64,000 bases of DNA from Erwinia persicina NBRC 102418 (GTDB taxonomy: Bacteria; Pseudomonadota; Gammaproteobacteria; Enterobacterales; Enterobacteriaceae), in assembly GCF_001571305.1 (NCBI RefSeq), contig NZ_BCTN01000009.1, positions 1-64,000 of the forward strand, read 5' to 3'. How positions within the stretch are numbered: position 1 is the first letter of the stretch; every line of letters starts with the position of its first letter. The translations under genes and the position numbers were made by a program. The notes below the pieces were generated by a model that was given only the letters and a program-made list of their open reading frames with translations, did no database searches and had not been told where the DNA came from. Shown one piece after another: positions 20,262 to 28,411 of the stretch.

Positions 20262-21122
20262 TTAAGATCGCTGGCGGATCACACCTTCCTGCACGGTAGA
20301 GGCGACGAGGACGCCCTGCTGATTCCAGAACTCACCGCGTACAAAGCCACGCGCACTGGAGGCAGAGGTGCTCTCTACGCTGTACAGCAGCCATTCGTTC
20401 AGGTCGAAAGGGCGATGGAACCACATGGAGTGGTCAATCGTCGCCACCTGCATTCCCGGCTCCAGGAAGCCTTTCCCATGCGGCTGCAGTGAGACAGGCA
20501 AAAAGTTAAAGTCTGAAGCATAGCCCAGCAAATACTGATGAATGCGTTTATCTTCCGGCATGGTGCCGTTCGCCCGTAGCCAGGTATAGCGCGCCGGTTC
20601 GCTGACGTGGCCTTTTAACGGGTTATGAAACTCAACCGGGCGGATCTCAAAGGGTTTTTCAGAAAGAAATTTATCGCGTGCCTTCTCCGGAATGTAGTGT
20701 GCCAGCTGGCGGGCAATCTCCGTCTCGTTGGGCAGATTGTCCGGCCCCGGGACATCAGGCATCTGTTTTTGATGTTCGAAGCCGCTTTCAGGCCCCTGGA
20801 AGGAGGCGGTCATATAGAAAATAGGTTTGCCGTTCTGTACGGCTTTGACCCGTCGGGCGCTAAAGCTCTGGCCATCACGCAGGTTTTCAACATCATAAAT
20901 AATGGCTTTCTGACTGTCGCCAGGACGCAGGAAGTAGCTGTGGAAGGAGTGAATAATACGTGCCTGCGGTACCGTCTGTTTCGCTGCATACAGTGCCTGT
21001 CCAACCACCTGTCCGCCAAAGACCTGGCGCAGGCCCAGATCTTCACTTTGCCCTCGAAACAGGCCTTCTTCCAGCGTTTCCAAATCCAGCAGATTTAACA
21101 AATTTTGCAGCGCCTGGCCCAT
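20262..21122 (-). CDS. tesB: Acyl-CoA thioesterase II
   Basis: The protein has 286 residues, equal to E. coli TesB. The ATG at 21122 has GAGGAA upstream and was preferred over an in-frame start 60 bases earlier. It has a double hotdog fold, and the catalytic triad known from E. coli is in place: Asp204 (YASD), Thr228 (VATIDHSMW) and Gln278 (STVQEG). It hydrolyses medium- and long-chain acyl-CoA. It is transcribed alone. Confidence 0.97.
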   Translation of the reverse strand: MGQALQNLLNLLDLETLEEGLFRGQSEDLGLRQVFGGQVVGQALYAAKQTVPQARIIHSFHSYFLRPGDSQKAIIYDVENLRDGQSFSARRVKAVQNGKPIFYMTASFQGPESGFEHQKQMPDVPGPDNLPNETEIARQLAHYIPEKARDKFLSEKPFEIRPVEFHNPLKGHVSEPARYTWLRANGTMPEDKRIHQYLLGYASDFNFLPVSLQPHGKGFLEPGMQVATIDHSMWFHRPFDLNEWLLYSVESTSASSARGFVRGEFWNQQGVLVASTVQEGVIRQRS

Positions 21123-21349
21123 ATGCGGTTCCTCAATAATTTTTCCTTTTCCAGTTTGCGAGATCCGACCAGTTAGCGTCAACGTCTGTTTATGCGATCT
21201 GTGGGGGAGGGGGGCAAAAGCAGATTATCAGGGGGTTGCAGGAAAAAATCAGGAACGTGTGCCAGAATTAAAGCTACCCAGGCAGTAGAGAACTGTCTTT
21301 TTTGCGGCGTAGTGATGGCCGTAAGCGTTGATTGGAAGGAGAACTATCA

Positions 21350-21907
21350 ATGAAATACTGGCATGTATTAAGTAGTGCGGCGCTGGCTGTAGCCATTTCA
21401 GGCTGTGCTGATAAAAGCAAAGATGTGCCGACGCCAACCCTGGGTTCCCAGGTGAACGGGCAGCAGGCGGTGATTAAGCAGCCTAACGTGAGCGGGACAG
21501 TCTGGATCCGTCAGAAAGTGGCCCTGCCACCGGATGCCGTGCTGACCGTGACCCTGTCTGATGCCTCTCTGGCAGATGCACCGTCTAAAGTGCTGTCGCA
21601 GCGTGCCGTGCGTACCGAAGGCAAGCAGGCTCCGTTCAAATTTACCCTGCCTTTCAACCCGGCAGATGTCCAACCCGGAGCCCGTATTCTGTTAAGCGCA
21701 GCGGTGACTGTTGACGGTAAAATGCTGTTCATTACCGACACCGTTAAGCAGGTTGTGACCACGGGCGGGACGGAACAGGATCTGACGCTGGTGCCTGTGC
21801 CTTCTATGGCTATGCCAACGCAGAACGGTGCAGCGACCACGTTACCCTCCACGTCACCGACGCAGGTGACTCCGTCTTCAGCCGTTCCGGCGCCGACGTC
21901 TCTGTAA
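21350..21907 (+). CDS. ybaY: Outer-membrane lipoprotein YbaY
   Basis: The protein has 185 residues from the ATG at 21350 with AAGGAGAA upstream. The lipoprotein signal ends in ISGC with the acylated Cys at residue 19, followed by Ala-Asp. The YscW/type III pilotin-like domain contains SGTVWIRQKVALPPDAVLTV. The C-terminus is Pro/Thr/Ser-rich (STSPTQVTPSSAVPAPTSL). The function is not established. It lies between tesB and atl as in E. coli, with its own terminator. Confidence 0.93.
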   Translation: MKYWHVLSSAALAVAISGCADKSKDVPTPTLGSQVNGQQAVIKQPNVSGTVWIRQKVALPPDAVLTVTLSDASLADAPSKVLSQRAVRTEGKQAPFKFTLPFNPADVQPGARILLSAAVTVDGKMLFITDTVKQVVTTGGTEQDLTLVPVPSMAMPTQNGAATTLPSTSPTQVTPSSAVPAPTSL

Positions 21908-21916
21908 AAGATACAG

Positions 21917-21937
21917 CGCCCCGGAAGGGGCGTTTTT
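21917..21937 (+). terminator. Terminator of ybaY
   Basis: CGCCCC (21917-21922), GGAA loop, GGGGCG (21927-21932), then five T residues. The T run touches the stop codon of convergent atl. Confidence 0.9.
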
Positions 21938-22250
21938 AAGGCTGCCAGCGGTAGCGCTTAAGATCGATATTGCCTTCCGCTGACACTGCGATCCCTTCCT
22001 TCAACAGTGCGTTGCGCTGTCTGCTGAGATCGTCACCCGCTAATGAGATCGCCCCTTTCCGGTTAATGACGCGATGCCATGGCAGCTTACTGCCCGCTGG
22101 AAGGCGTTTTAACACGCCACCTACCTGACGGGCCGCGCGTGGGGAACCTGCCATATGGGCAATGTCACCGTAGGTGGCAACGGAACCAGGAGGGATCGCG
22201 GCGACAATCTGATAGATGCGTTGCTGAAAGCTATCGTTTTCGAAGGTCAT
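21936..22250 (-). CDS. atl: Alkyltransferase-like DNA lesion-binding protein (Atl/YbaZ)
   Basis: The protein has 104 residues from the ATG at 22250 with AGAGA upstream. It is an O6-alkylguanine transferase fold in which the usual PCHR active site reads PWHRVINRKG, so it binds but cannot repair O6-alkylguanine. Atl proteins recruit nucleotide excision repair to such lesions. The helix-turn-helix GDIAHMAGSPRAARQVGGVL and arginine finger are visible. It is slightly shorter than some E. coli annotations because the non-conserved N-terminus is excluded. Confidence 0.92.
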   Translation of the reverse strand: MTFENDSFQQRIYQIVAAIPPGSVATYGDIAHMAGSPRAARQVGGVLKRLPAGSKLPWHRVINRKGAISLAGDDLSRQRNALLKEGIAVSAEGNIDLKRYRWQP

Positions 22251-22316
22251 GATTATCTCTGCCGAAAGAAATATGCGGCTAATCGTGCAAGAAACCAACG
22301 GTCATGAGGGGGTGGC

Positions 22317-22345
22317 TTGCAATTGGCAAGGGCATCATTGATAAT
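22317..22345 (+). promoter_or_regulatory. Sigma-70 promoter of ffs
   Basis: TTGCAA (22317-22322), a 17-base spacer and GATAAT (22340-22345). Transcription would start near 22352, giving a 5' leader of about 24 bases before the mature 4.5S RNA. That fits the precursor processed by RNase P in E. coli. Confidence 0.75.
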
Positions 22346-22376
22346 GCCTGCGCTCTGGTTATCCAGGGCACTCAAT

Positions 22377-22490
22377 GGGGGCCCGGTTGGTTCTCCCGCA
22401 ATGCTAATTTGTGAACTCGGTCAGATCCGGAAGGAAGCAGCCGTAACAGATGACGCGTGTGCCGGGATGTAGCTGGCAGGGCCCCCACCC
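22377..22490 (+). ncRNA. ffs: 4.5S RNA, signal recognition particle RNA
   Basis: A 114-base sequence matching E. coli 4.5S RNA in length and conserved core. The Ffh-binding region GGTCAGATCCGGAAGGAAGC at the apical end and the ends GGGGGC and GCCCCC pair to close the long hairpin. Together with Ffh it targets nascent membrane proteins to the Sec machinery. Confidence 0.97.
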
Positions 22491-22541
22491 AATTCTGCCC
22501 CCAGCCTCTCTCCACTTCCTCCAGCTTCAGTTGTCACACGC

Positions 22542-22760
22542 TTAACGAACAAATTTCCATACTGCCACAGGCACTTTGTCATAGAGCTTATTCATTGTCA
22601 GCTCAGCCAGGCGATGATCCGCAGCCGAATAGAATACAGCCAGTTCGTCATCAGATAATTCGTATTTGTTTTTTTCGATTACACGCTCAAGCGTGTCGAT
22701 TGAACGACAGCGTCTCAGGCGCATAAGATAATCAGTTTTCGTTAAAAGTTTGTCTGTCAT
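22542..22760 (-). CDS. hha: Haemolysin expression-modulating protein Hha
   Basis: The protein has 72 residues from the ATG at 22760, the normal Hha length ([18 protein letters not shown]). Hha lacks a DNA-binding domain and joins H-NS filaments to silence AT-rich and acquired genes. It lies 29 bases after tomB and is probably co-transcribed with it. Residues in the H-NS contact face ([20 protein letters not shown]) are conserved. Confidence 0.97.
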   Translation of the reverse strand: MTDKLLTKTDYLMRLRRCRSIDTLERVIEKNKYELSDDELAVFYSAADHRLAELTMNKLYDKVPVAVWKFVR

Positions 22761-22789
22761 TATTAAACCGTAGAAAGAGTAATGGGTTA

Positions 22790-23170
22790 CTAAAAGGAAT
22801 GACTGGCCTGTGTACGTGCCGTTGAACACTCTTCTGCAAAAATGTTGAACAGCCGCTTTGCACATTTCTGCCATCGCTGTAAGTCCTGAACATTAATGCC
22901 ATAATTACTGAACAATGTGAAAGTGTCATCAAGGTATTCATCAACCTGGCTTATCAGGTCAACATCCTCAATGTGCTTAATTTTGTAATTCATAGTAAAG
23001 GCTGCAATATGCTCGATAAGATCATTAAGCTGAAGATTAGCAACAGAAGTAGGATCGTTAACCCAGCCATGATGGCTGTCACCTAATGTCGCCAGGCTTT
23101 CATCGTACAGGTTCTCGCATAAGAATTTAAGCTGTGCAATATCATGCCTTCTCGGTGAGTATTCGTCCAT
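22790..23170 (-). CDS. tomB: Hha toxicity modulator TomB (YbaJ)
   Basis: The protein has 126 residues from the ATG at 23170 ([19 protein letters not shown]). It has the TomB family sequence with HGWVNDPTS and a tyrosine/aspartate-rich C-terminal region ([16 protein letters not shown]). TomB oxidises a cysteine of Hha and so counters its toxicity; the pair behaves like a toxin-antitoxin module and affects biofilm formation. It is the first gene of the tomB-hha operon, preceded by an AT-rich leader of about 150 bases. Confidence 0.95.
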   Translation of the reverse strand: MDEYSPRRHDIAQLKFLCENLYDESLATLGDSHHGWVNDPTSVANLQLNDLIEHIAAFTMNYKIKHIEDVDLISQVDEYLDDTFTLFSNYGINVQDLQRWQKCAKRLFNIFAEECSTARTQASHSF

Positions 23171-23317
23171 CTTTTTCCCCTCCATAGCTTGCGAAACGTG
23201 CCATATGACTGCACTTTTAAACAGGGTGTGCCAGGAAGTGATAAATACATCTCAACTATGAATAGTATATACAAAATATAACTTAATTTAATTAGGCGTT
23301 AAATGCCTGACTCAATA

Positions 23318-23671
23318 TTACAATTCATCTGACATTTCATGGCGATGGTTATCAGCAAAATCAAACGCCGGAGCTCCTGGGTGATAGCTAAAATTGACTG
23401 AATGGTTAGACGTTTCAAAGGCGTCTATATCCAGACAGGCATTGAACGGCTTCCAGCGAAAACGATAGTTAAGTTTATAACGCGATTGCTGCAAATGTTC
23501 CAGGGAAATAATTCTGTCGTCGTCGGGAACATATCGCGCATTCTGTGAATACCATTCCAGAGCACCTACAGAATTATCTTCTATTTTGGGAATTATCTGT
23601 TGTTTCACACCCATTAATTCTAGTGGGTCAGGAGGAGTTTGACGATATTTTAACGTTATCGTTTTGCGCAT
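23318..23671 (-). CDS. Hypothetical protein of 117 residues
   Basis: I do not recognise this protein. The ATG at 23671 has a good ribosome site (GTGAGG, about 6 bases away), which supports a real gene. The sequence is soluble, with many Tyr and Asn residues, and has no signal peptide, membrane helix or known motif (RFRWKPFNACLDIDAFE, VNFSYHPGAPAFDFADNHRH). Base composition is more AT-rich than the flanking core genes, as for tomB-hha. It ends in His and acidic residues. It lies alone between the tomB leader and the metal transporter promoter region. Confidence 0.6.
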   Translation of the reverse strand: MRKTITLKYRQTPPDPLELMGVKQQIIPKIEDNSVGALEWYSQNARYVPDDDRIISLEHLQQSRYKLNYRFRWKPFNACLDIDAFETSNHSVNFSYHPGAPAFDFADNHRHEMSDEL

Positions 23672-23923
23672 TTTTTCCTCACAGAGTTAATTTTTACTAA
23701 TCAGGGCTATTGTTTCTGACTGTTAATAAAAGCATCTGCTTAATCCAGTGTAGCCTATGGTGATGATTTGTCAGTTGATTATTTTCACCTGAAATGCGCC
23801 TTTTGTCACAGCCTTTACGGCTTGTTGAATTTTATTTATATAAAAACGGGCGACTAACCTCACGTACCGTGAAATACCTGGATACATTTTTACTGTGCCG
23901 ATGAGGCGCTTTTTACGATATTT

Positions 23924-23946
23924 TAATTGTTATGTTATAACATTTT
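23924..23946 (+). promoter_or_regulatory. Zur-type operator of the metal ABC transporter operon
   Basis: Matches 18 of 22 defined positions of the enterobacterial Zur box (GAAATGTTATA-N-TATAACATTTC). The right half TATAACATTTT is nearly perfect and the left half contains TTGTTAT. It ends 12 bases before the ATG of the 41-codon ORF, where a repressor would block transcription. It implies derepression under zinc limitation. Confidence 0.75.
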
Positions 23947-23958
23947 ATCTGGTTTTTT

Positions 23959-24084
23959 ATGAACACATCCCCCATTTTTTTACGTTTCGGTACGCTTATA
24001 ACCTGCCCGGCATGGCTGCGCGTGGTGCTCACGGCCATTCTGGTAATGATGCTGGTTATGCTGACGTGGTGGGCGGCGAGCTGA
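23959..24084 (+). CDS. Small single-span membrane protein (41 residues), translationally coupled to the metal ABC ATPase
   Basis: A 41-codon ORF (ATG at 23959, TGA at 24082-24084) that shares the base A in TGATG with the ATPase start. The first half is polar and hydrophobic (MNTSPIFLRFGTLITCPAWL). The second half is one strong membrane helix (VVLTAILVMMLVMLTWW) ending AAS. No clear ribosome site is visible. It lies directly after the Zur-type box. The coupling and position suggest a real small subunit or leader peptide of the transporter operon; I do not recognise a family. Confidence 0.5.
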   Translation: MNTSPIFLRFGTLITCPAWLRVVLTAILVMMLVMLTWWAAS

Positions 24085-24773
24085 TGATCCTGTTGAATCA
24101 ACTGGTGGTAGGCTACCAGCATCGTGCTGTAACCCCCCCGCTGTCAGGAACATTTAGCCACGGCAGCATGACGGCATTAGTGGGGGCCAATGGATGCGGT
24201 AAGTCAACACTGCTGAAAACGTTGTGTGGAATGCTTCCAGCCATCAGTGGCTCCTTTCGTTATTCCCTACCGCGTCCGACCGTGGCCTGGCTGCCACAGC
24301 ATTCCGAACTTGAAAAGAGCTTTCCACTCACGGTGTTTGATCTGGTCGCGATGGGATTCTGGCGTCGCTGTGGCTGGTTTCGCGGCATTTCCAGGCCGCA
24401 GAGGGAGGAGGCTCTGGTCGCGCTGGAACGCGTCAACATGTTGCCTTTTGTCAATGCCGCACCCGGCACCCTGTCGGGCGGTCAGCTACAGCGCGTTTTA
24501 TTTGCCCGTCTGCTGATTCAGGATGCCGGATTGCTGCTGCTTGATGAACCCTTCACTGGAGTCGACAGCGATACCACAGCGTTGCTGCTGGCGCTGCTGG
24601 CAGAGCGCCATCGTGCGGGATGTACATTGATTGTCGTTCTGCATGATATGGCGACGGTGGCGGAACATTTCCCACAGGTATTGCGCCTGAAGGATCAGCA
24701 TTGTGAATGGTCGTGCCGCGACAGCGGCGTAACCGGACTGGATTTCGTTCGCAATGCAGGGAGCCGGATATGA
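24084..24773 (+). CDS. Metal ABC transporter ATP-binding protein (zinc/manganese type)
   Basis: The protein has 229 residues from the ATG at 24084. Walker A GANGCGKST (about 34-42), Q-loop LPQHSE, signature LSGGQLQR (about 131) and Walker B LLLLDEPFTGVD are intact. It belongs to the ATPase group of ZnuC/TroB/SitB metal importers. The frame is open upstream to 23895, but that extension would cross the operator. The stop overlaps the permease start in ATGA. Together with the next two genes it forms a complete importer. Confidence 0.92.
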   Translation: MILLNQLVVGYQHRAVTPPLSGTFSHGSMTALVGANGCGKSTLLKTLCGMLPAISGSFRYSLPRPTVAWLPQHSELEKSFPLTVFDLVAMGFWRRCGWFRGISRPQREEALVALERVNMLPFVNAAPGTLSGGQLQRVLFARLLIQDAGLLLLDEPFTGVDSDTTALLLALLAERHRAGCTLIVVLHDMATVAEHFPQVLRLKDQHCEWSCRDSGVTGLDFVRNAGSRI

Positions 24774-25639
24774 TGCTGATACAACCTTTCATCGAGTTCG
24801 GTTTTATGCGCCGTGCACTGATCGCCTGCGTGGCGTTGTCGCTCAGTGCTACACCGCTGGGAGTTTTTCTTCTGCTGCGCCGCATGAGTCTGGTCGGCGA
24901 CGCATTATCACATGCCGTGCTGCCCGGTGCCGCTATAGGTTATCTGCTTTCCGGGCTCTCGCTGGTGGCGATGGGTATTGGTGGGGCAATTGCCGGACTG
25001 ACGGTCGCCCTGTTGTCGGGCGCGGTAAGCCGCTATACGCCACTGCGTGAGGATGCCAGTTTTGCAGGTTTCTATCTCGGCTCGCTGGCGCTGGGCGTCA
25101 CTCTGGTCTCCTTACGCGGTTCCAGCGTTGATCTGCTGCACGTTCTGTTTGGGTCGCTTCTGGCGGTCGATACTCCCTCTATTGTGCTGGTCAGTACCAT
25201 CAGCAGCGTGTCTTTGCTGATTTTAGCTCTTATCTACCGACCGCTGGTGATCGATGCTTTCGACCCAACTTTTTTACGCGCCCAGAACCGCTGGACCTCG
25301 CCGCTGGTGCACGGCATTTTTCTTGTGCTGGTGGTGGTGAATCTGGTCGCCGGGTTTCAGGTGCTCGGCACGCTGATGAGTGTCGGCCTGATGATGCTAC
25401 CGGCCGCCAGTGCGCGCTTCTGGAGTCGCCATCTTTCCGGCACGCTGGCCGCCGCAATGATTCTGGCGACTATCGCCAGCTTCAGTGGTCTCTATGCCTC
25501 TTTTTATCTCTCATTACCTGCCGGGCCCGCTGTGGTGCTCAGTGCTGCAATTTTGTTTTTTATTTCTATTTTAATCGGGCCTTGCGGCGGCATTTTTGCC
25601 GGACGCAAAACATTGTCTATGGCAAAGGAGTCAAAATGA
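24770..25639 (+). CDS. Metal ABC transporter permease (ZnuB/TroC family)
   Basis: The protein has 289 residues, starting at the ATG at 24770, which overlaps the ATPase stop. About eight to nine membrane helices are visible, with the family motif LVGDALSHAVLPGAAIGYLL near residue 42, where the ATPase docks, and GTLMSVGLMMLPAASARFW in the C-terminal half. It is the inner-membrane channel for a divalent metal. The stop overlaps the binding-protein start in ATGA, so translation of all three genes is coupled. Confidence 0.93.
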   Translation: MMLIQPFIEFGFMRRALIACVALSLSATPLGVFLLLRRMSLVGDALSHAVLPGAAIGYLLSGLSLVAMGIGGAIAGLTVALLSGAVSRYTPLREDASFAGFYLGSLALGVTLVSLRGSSVDLLHVLFGSLLAVDTPSIVLVSTISSVSLLILALIYRPLVIDAFDPTFLRAQNRWTSPLVHGIFLVLVVVNLVAGFQVLGTLMSVGLMMLPAASARFWSRHLSGTLAAAMILATIASFSGLYASFYLSLPAGPAVVLSAAILFFISILIGPCGGIFAGRKTLSMAKESK

Positions 25640-26514
25640 AAAAATTACCTTTAGTGCTGGCAGTGTCAGCAGTAATGGCCACCCCGTTAGCGATGGCAAA
25701 GACCGTGGAAGCGGTAGCCAGCTTTACCGTGCTGGCTGATATCGTAAAGAATGTCGGCGGTGAGCATGTGGTGGTAAAAAGTCTGGTGGGGCCAAACGGC
25801 GATCCGCATAGCTTCGAACCCACACCGAAAGACAGTCAGGCGCTCGCAAAGGCTGATCTTGTTTTTGTCAGTGGACTGGGTATGGAAGGGTGGATGGACC
25901 GTCTGATTTCGGCATCCGGCTATAAAGGGCAGACGGTTGTGGCTTCCAGCGGCATTAATACCCGCACCATGGAAGAAGATGGCAAGACCATCACCGATCC
26001 CCATGCCTGGAACAGTATGCAGAACGGTGTGACTTATGCCACTAACGTGATGAATGCACTGATTGCCGCCGATCCGCAGGATGCAGATTACTTCCGTCAG
26101 CACGGAAATGCGTATATTGCACAGCTGAAGCAGTTGGATGGCTGGGCGCAAAAGGCGTTCAGTGTGATACCGGTGGAAAAACGGAAAGTGCTGACCAGTC
26201 ACGATGCTTTTGGCTACTTTGGACATCGGTACGGTGTGAAATTCCTGTCACCGGTAGGTTTTTCAACGGAGTCTGAGGCCAGTGCCTCTGATGTCGCTGC
26301 ACTGATCAGGCAGCTAAAGCATGAGAAAATCCATGCGTACTTTATTGAAAATCAGACTGATCCGCGACTGGTTCAACAAATTGCTGCCTCCGGTGGGGCA
26401 ACCTCCGGTGGGGAGCTTTATCCGGAAGCCTTAACAGCCCGTGGGGGAGCGGCTGACAGTTATATCAACGCCTTTAAACATAATGTGAATGCGATGGTCA
26501 GCAGTATGAAGTAA
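25636..26514 (+). CDS. Periplasmic zinc/manganese-binding protein of an ABC importer
   Basis: The protein has 292 residues from the ATG at 25636 with AAGGAG upstream. The signal peptide ends LAMA. It is a TroA/ZnuA (cluster A-I) fold with metal ligands His58 (GDPHSFEP), His123 (DPHAWNS), His189 (TSHDAFGYF) and probably Asp274 (AADSYINAF). There is no His-rich loop of the ZnuA type, so metal choice cannot be read from the ligands alone. The Zur-type box upstream of the operon favours zinc. The E. coli znuABC locus lies elsewhere in that genome, so this may be a second importer. Confidence 0.92.
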   Translation: MKKLPLVLAVSAVMATPLAMAKTVEAVASFTVLADIVKNVGGEHVVVKSLVGPNGDPHSFEPTPKDSQALAKADLVFVSGLGMEGWMDRLISASGYKGQTVVASSGINTRTMEEDGKTITDPHAWNSMQNGVTYATNVMNALIAADPQDADYFRQHGNAYIAQLKQLDGWAQKAFSVIPVEKRKVLTSHDAFGYFGHRYGVKFLSPVGFSTESEASASDVAALIRQLKHEKIHAYFIENQTDPRLVQQIAASGGATSGGELYPEALTARGGAADSYINAFKHNVNAMVSSMK

Positions 26515-26554
26515 GGATTTTACTGACAGCCCCCTGAGCCGGGGGGGCTAAAAA

Positions 26555-27586
26555 TCAGAAGGTACGGTGATAGTTCACCAGTGGCAGAACCGGAACGGCG
26601 GCGTTGGCGGCGATATTGATGACCCCAATTTGCAGTCCCTCAAGGTGTTGAGTCGCGTTAATCAGACCAAACTGAAAGGAGGTGGTATCGGCATAGTTAA
26701 AGGCGCCAATATCAGTGCTGCTTTCTCCGGCGGAAAAATTAACCGCACCGAAATTAAGCCCGTTAACGTGATGAGAGACGTTGACCACGCCCAGATTAGC
26801 GCCTTCCACATCGCGGGAAATATTGACCGCGCCCAGGTTCATCCCTGTCACATTATGCGCCATGCTCACCAGTCCGACGTTGGCCCCCGTAATGTCTCCC
26901 GAATAGTTAAAGGGGGCTAAATTTGCCCCAGTAATACTGCCGGAAACGTTGACGAGGCCAAGATTGAGACCGTTGATATCACCTTCACTCCAGTTGCCCA
27001 GCGCGCCAACATTGACGCCGTTCACATTCCCGGAGTGGTTCAGGATGCTGACATTCACCCCTGCCGTATCCTGCTGAGTCCAGTTAAAGGGGGCTACATT
27101 AACGCCATTCACCTGTCCGGTCGTGTCATTAGCAATGGCGCCAAGATTGACACCGTTCACGTCGCCCGTGGCAGTAAACACCCCGAGGTTTACCCCGTTA
27201 ATACTTTTCGCCTCGCTGTAAATTCCCAGGCTCGCACCGTACAGATCGCCGACACGGTTAACGACACCCAGGTTGAAACCATTGTCTTCACCGCCGTGCC
27301 AGTTAAACAGGCTGATTGCGGCACCATTCATGCCATGCCGGATACGAGAGCCCGCTATCACGCCAAGCTGCAAACCGTTGAGCTGATCGAGCTGATCATA
27401 ACCGAGAACAGGCAGATCCAAACCGCTGACGGTACCCGTATCGCTATAAAACAGCGTACCGTGAAAGCCATTCACTTCGGTGTCTTTCGGCAGGTTGCTG
27501 TACGCCGAAAGCTGGATGGGCGTGGCATGGCCTGCAACAGAATAGATCGCACATGTGCATAATAGAGCGAATGTTGAACGTTTCAT
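26555..27586 (-). CDS. Secreted protein made of about 18 short GxNxG repeats
   Basis: The protein has 343 residues from the ATG at 27586 with AGGGA upstream. A signal peptide (about 1-21, ending GHA) precedes a body of about 18 degenerate 14-16-residue repeats with core GxNxGxxNxSGxVx (examples GVNLGVFTATGDVN, GANVGLVSMAHNVT, GLQIGVINIAANAA). The regular spacing suggests a beta-solenoid surface or periplasmic protein. It resembles the LA_2272-type surface repeat of other bacteria, a recognition from memory only. It is convergent with the metal transporter operon and lies next to zinc-responsive ribosomal genes. Confidence 0.75.
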   Translation of the reverse strand: MKRSTFALLCTCAIYSVAGHATPIQLSAYSNLPKDTEVNGFHGTLFYSDTGTVSGLDLPVLGYDQLDQLNGLQLGVIAGSRIRHGMNGAAISLFNWHGGEDNGFNLGVVNRVGDLYGASLGIYSEAKSINGVNLGVFTATGDVNGVNLGAIANDTTGQVNGVNVAPFNWTQQDTAGVNVSILNHSGNVNGVNVGALGNWSEGDINGLNLGLVNVSGSITGANLAPFNYSGDITGANVGLVSMAHNVTGMNLGAVNISRDVEGANLGVVNVSHHVNGLNFGAVNFSAGESSTDIGAFNYADTTSFQFGLINATQHLEGLQIGVINIAANAAVPVLPLVNYHRTF

Positions 27587-27792
27587 TTGATGTCCCTATT
27601 AAAGTATTACCCGTAACATTACTAATGCCTGACTCTTTATTTGCTTTTTAAGCTACTGATTTTGATGTTTTTATCTTGGCTTAAAATGCCGGTAGCCGCA
27701 GCGAAGTAAGGGTTGACGTAATATGGTTTTCACTAACGCTCTGGAAGTATTAAGGATTGATAACGGTGAGGGGGATGTAGCAGAAAAAAGGC

Positions 27793-27823
27793 AAAAAAAG
27801 GGATAGCTTGTGCTATCCCTTTT
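27793..27823 (-). terminator. Terminator of rpmE2-rpmJ2
   Basis: A perfect 12-bp stem (27796-27807 with 27812-27823) carries a four-base loop. On the minus strand it is followed by a run of T residues (A run 27793-27799 on the plus strand). It lies about 24 bases after the rpmJ2 stop. Confidence 0.9.
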
Positions 27824-27846
27824 ACAGTCACCACCTGCGGGGGCGA

Positions 27847-27990
27847 TCAGCGTTTTTTCCCCCCCGTGCCCTGTACGGCTTTAAAGCGGGGGTTACTTTT
27901 ACAAATAACAAAGACGCGGCCATGGCGGCGAACGATCTTACAATCTTTGTGGCGTTTTTTGGCCGAAGCCAGTGAGCTTAATACCTGCAT
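27847..27990 (-). CDS. rpmJ2: Type B 50S ribosomal protein L36 (YkgO)
   Basis: The protein has 47 residues ([20 protein letters not shown], then [20 protein letters not shown]). This is the zinc-independent L36 paralogue. It has only two cysteines (17 and 30), not the zinc ligand set of classical L36. Expressed when zinc is scarce, it lets ribosomes release zinc. It lies 9 bases after rpmE2 in a two-gene operon with a Zur-type box upstream and a terminator downstream. Confidence 0.95.
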   Translation of the reverse strand: MQVLSSLASAKKRHKDCKIVRRHGRVFVICKSNPRFKAVQGTGGKKR

Positions 27991-27999
27991 GATGACTCC

Positions 28000-28260
28000 T
28001 TACTTTTTCATCGCGCCAAGAAAACCGCCGAAGCGCTGGCTGAAGCGTGCGGCGCTGCCTTCTTTAGCAAATTCTTTCTGTTTACCGGTGTAATAAACAT
28101 GTGATGCAGAAGAGACGTCCAGCAGGACATACGGCATCTGTTTACCTTCATGTTCAATCGTGCGGTCAGTTTTGATGGTGGAACCCACCACAAAGTAAGC
28201 ATCAGCCGTGGTGTCATGGAAAACTACCTGGCGGTATGCAGGATGAATGCCCTGTTTCAT
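28000..28260 (-). CDS. rpmE2: Type B 50S ribosomal protein L31 (YkgM)
   Basis: The protein has 86 residues from the ATG at 28260 ([20 protein letters not shown]), with the L31B signature [10 protein letters not shown] and none of the CxxC zinc motifs of ordinary L31. Under zinc starvation it replaces the zinc-containing L31 on ribosomes. A nearly perfect Zur-type box ends 15 bases upstream of the start codon. Confidence 0.97.
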   Translation of the reverse strand: MKQGIHPAYRQVVFHDTTADAYFVVGSTIKTDRTIEHEGKQMPYVLLDVSSASHVYYTGKQKEFAKEGSAARFSQRFGGFLGAMKK

Positions 28261-28274
28261 TATTGGCCTCAAGT

Positions 28275-28297
28275 GTAATGTTATATTATAACATTAG
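28275..28297 (-). promoter_or_regulatory. Zur-type operator of rpmE2-rpmJ2
   Basis: Fits 19 of 22 defined positions of the Zur box. The inner 19 bases are a perfect palindrome around one base (AATGTTATA, T, TATAACATT). It lies 15 bases before the rpmE2 start, where repression would be direct. Confidence 0.92.
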
Positions 28298-28356
28298 TAT
28301 GCGCTGCTGATTGTTAAATTGCAACTTCAGAAGGGGGAGGAGGAAGGCAAATAAGC

Positions 28357-28388
28357 AAAAAAAAAGAGGCCACCCGAAGGTGGCCTCT
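28357..28388 (-). terminator. Terminator of acrAB
   Basis: AGAGGCCACC (28365-28374), CGAA loop, GGTGGCCTCT (28379-28388), with nine T residues following on the minus strand. It lies 24 bases after the acrB stop. Confidence 0.95.
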
Positions 28389-28411
28389 TAATCACATCAA
28401 CTCAGCGTTGA

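Noticed and set aside
26526..26549. Hairpin AGCCCCC...GGGGGGCT between the metal transporter and the repeat gene
   Set aside because: No T run on either strand, so I do not call it a terminator, although it lies between convergent genes.
27587..27625. Possible third Zur box upstream of the repeat protein
   Set aside because: Only the left half (AATGTTA) fits; the right half and spacing do not match the Zur palindrome.
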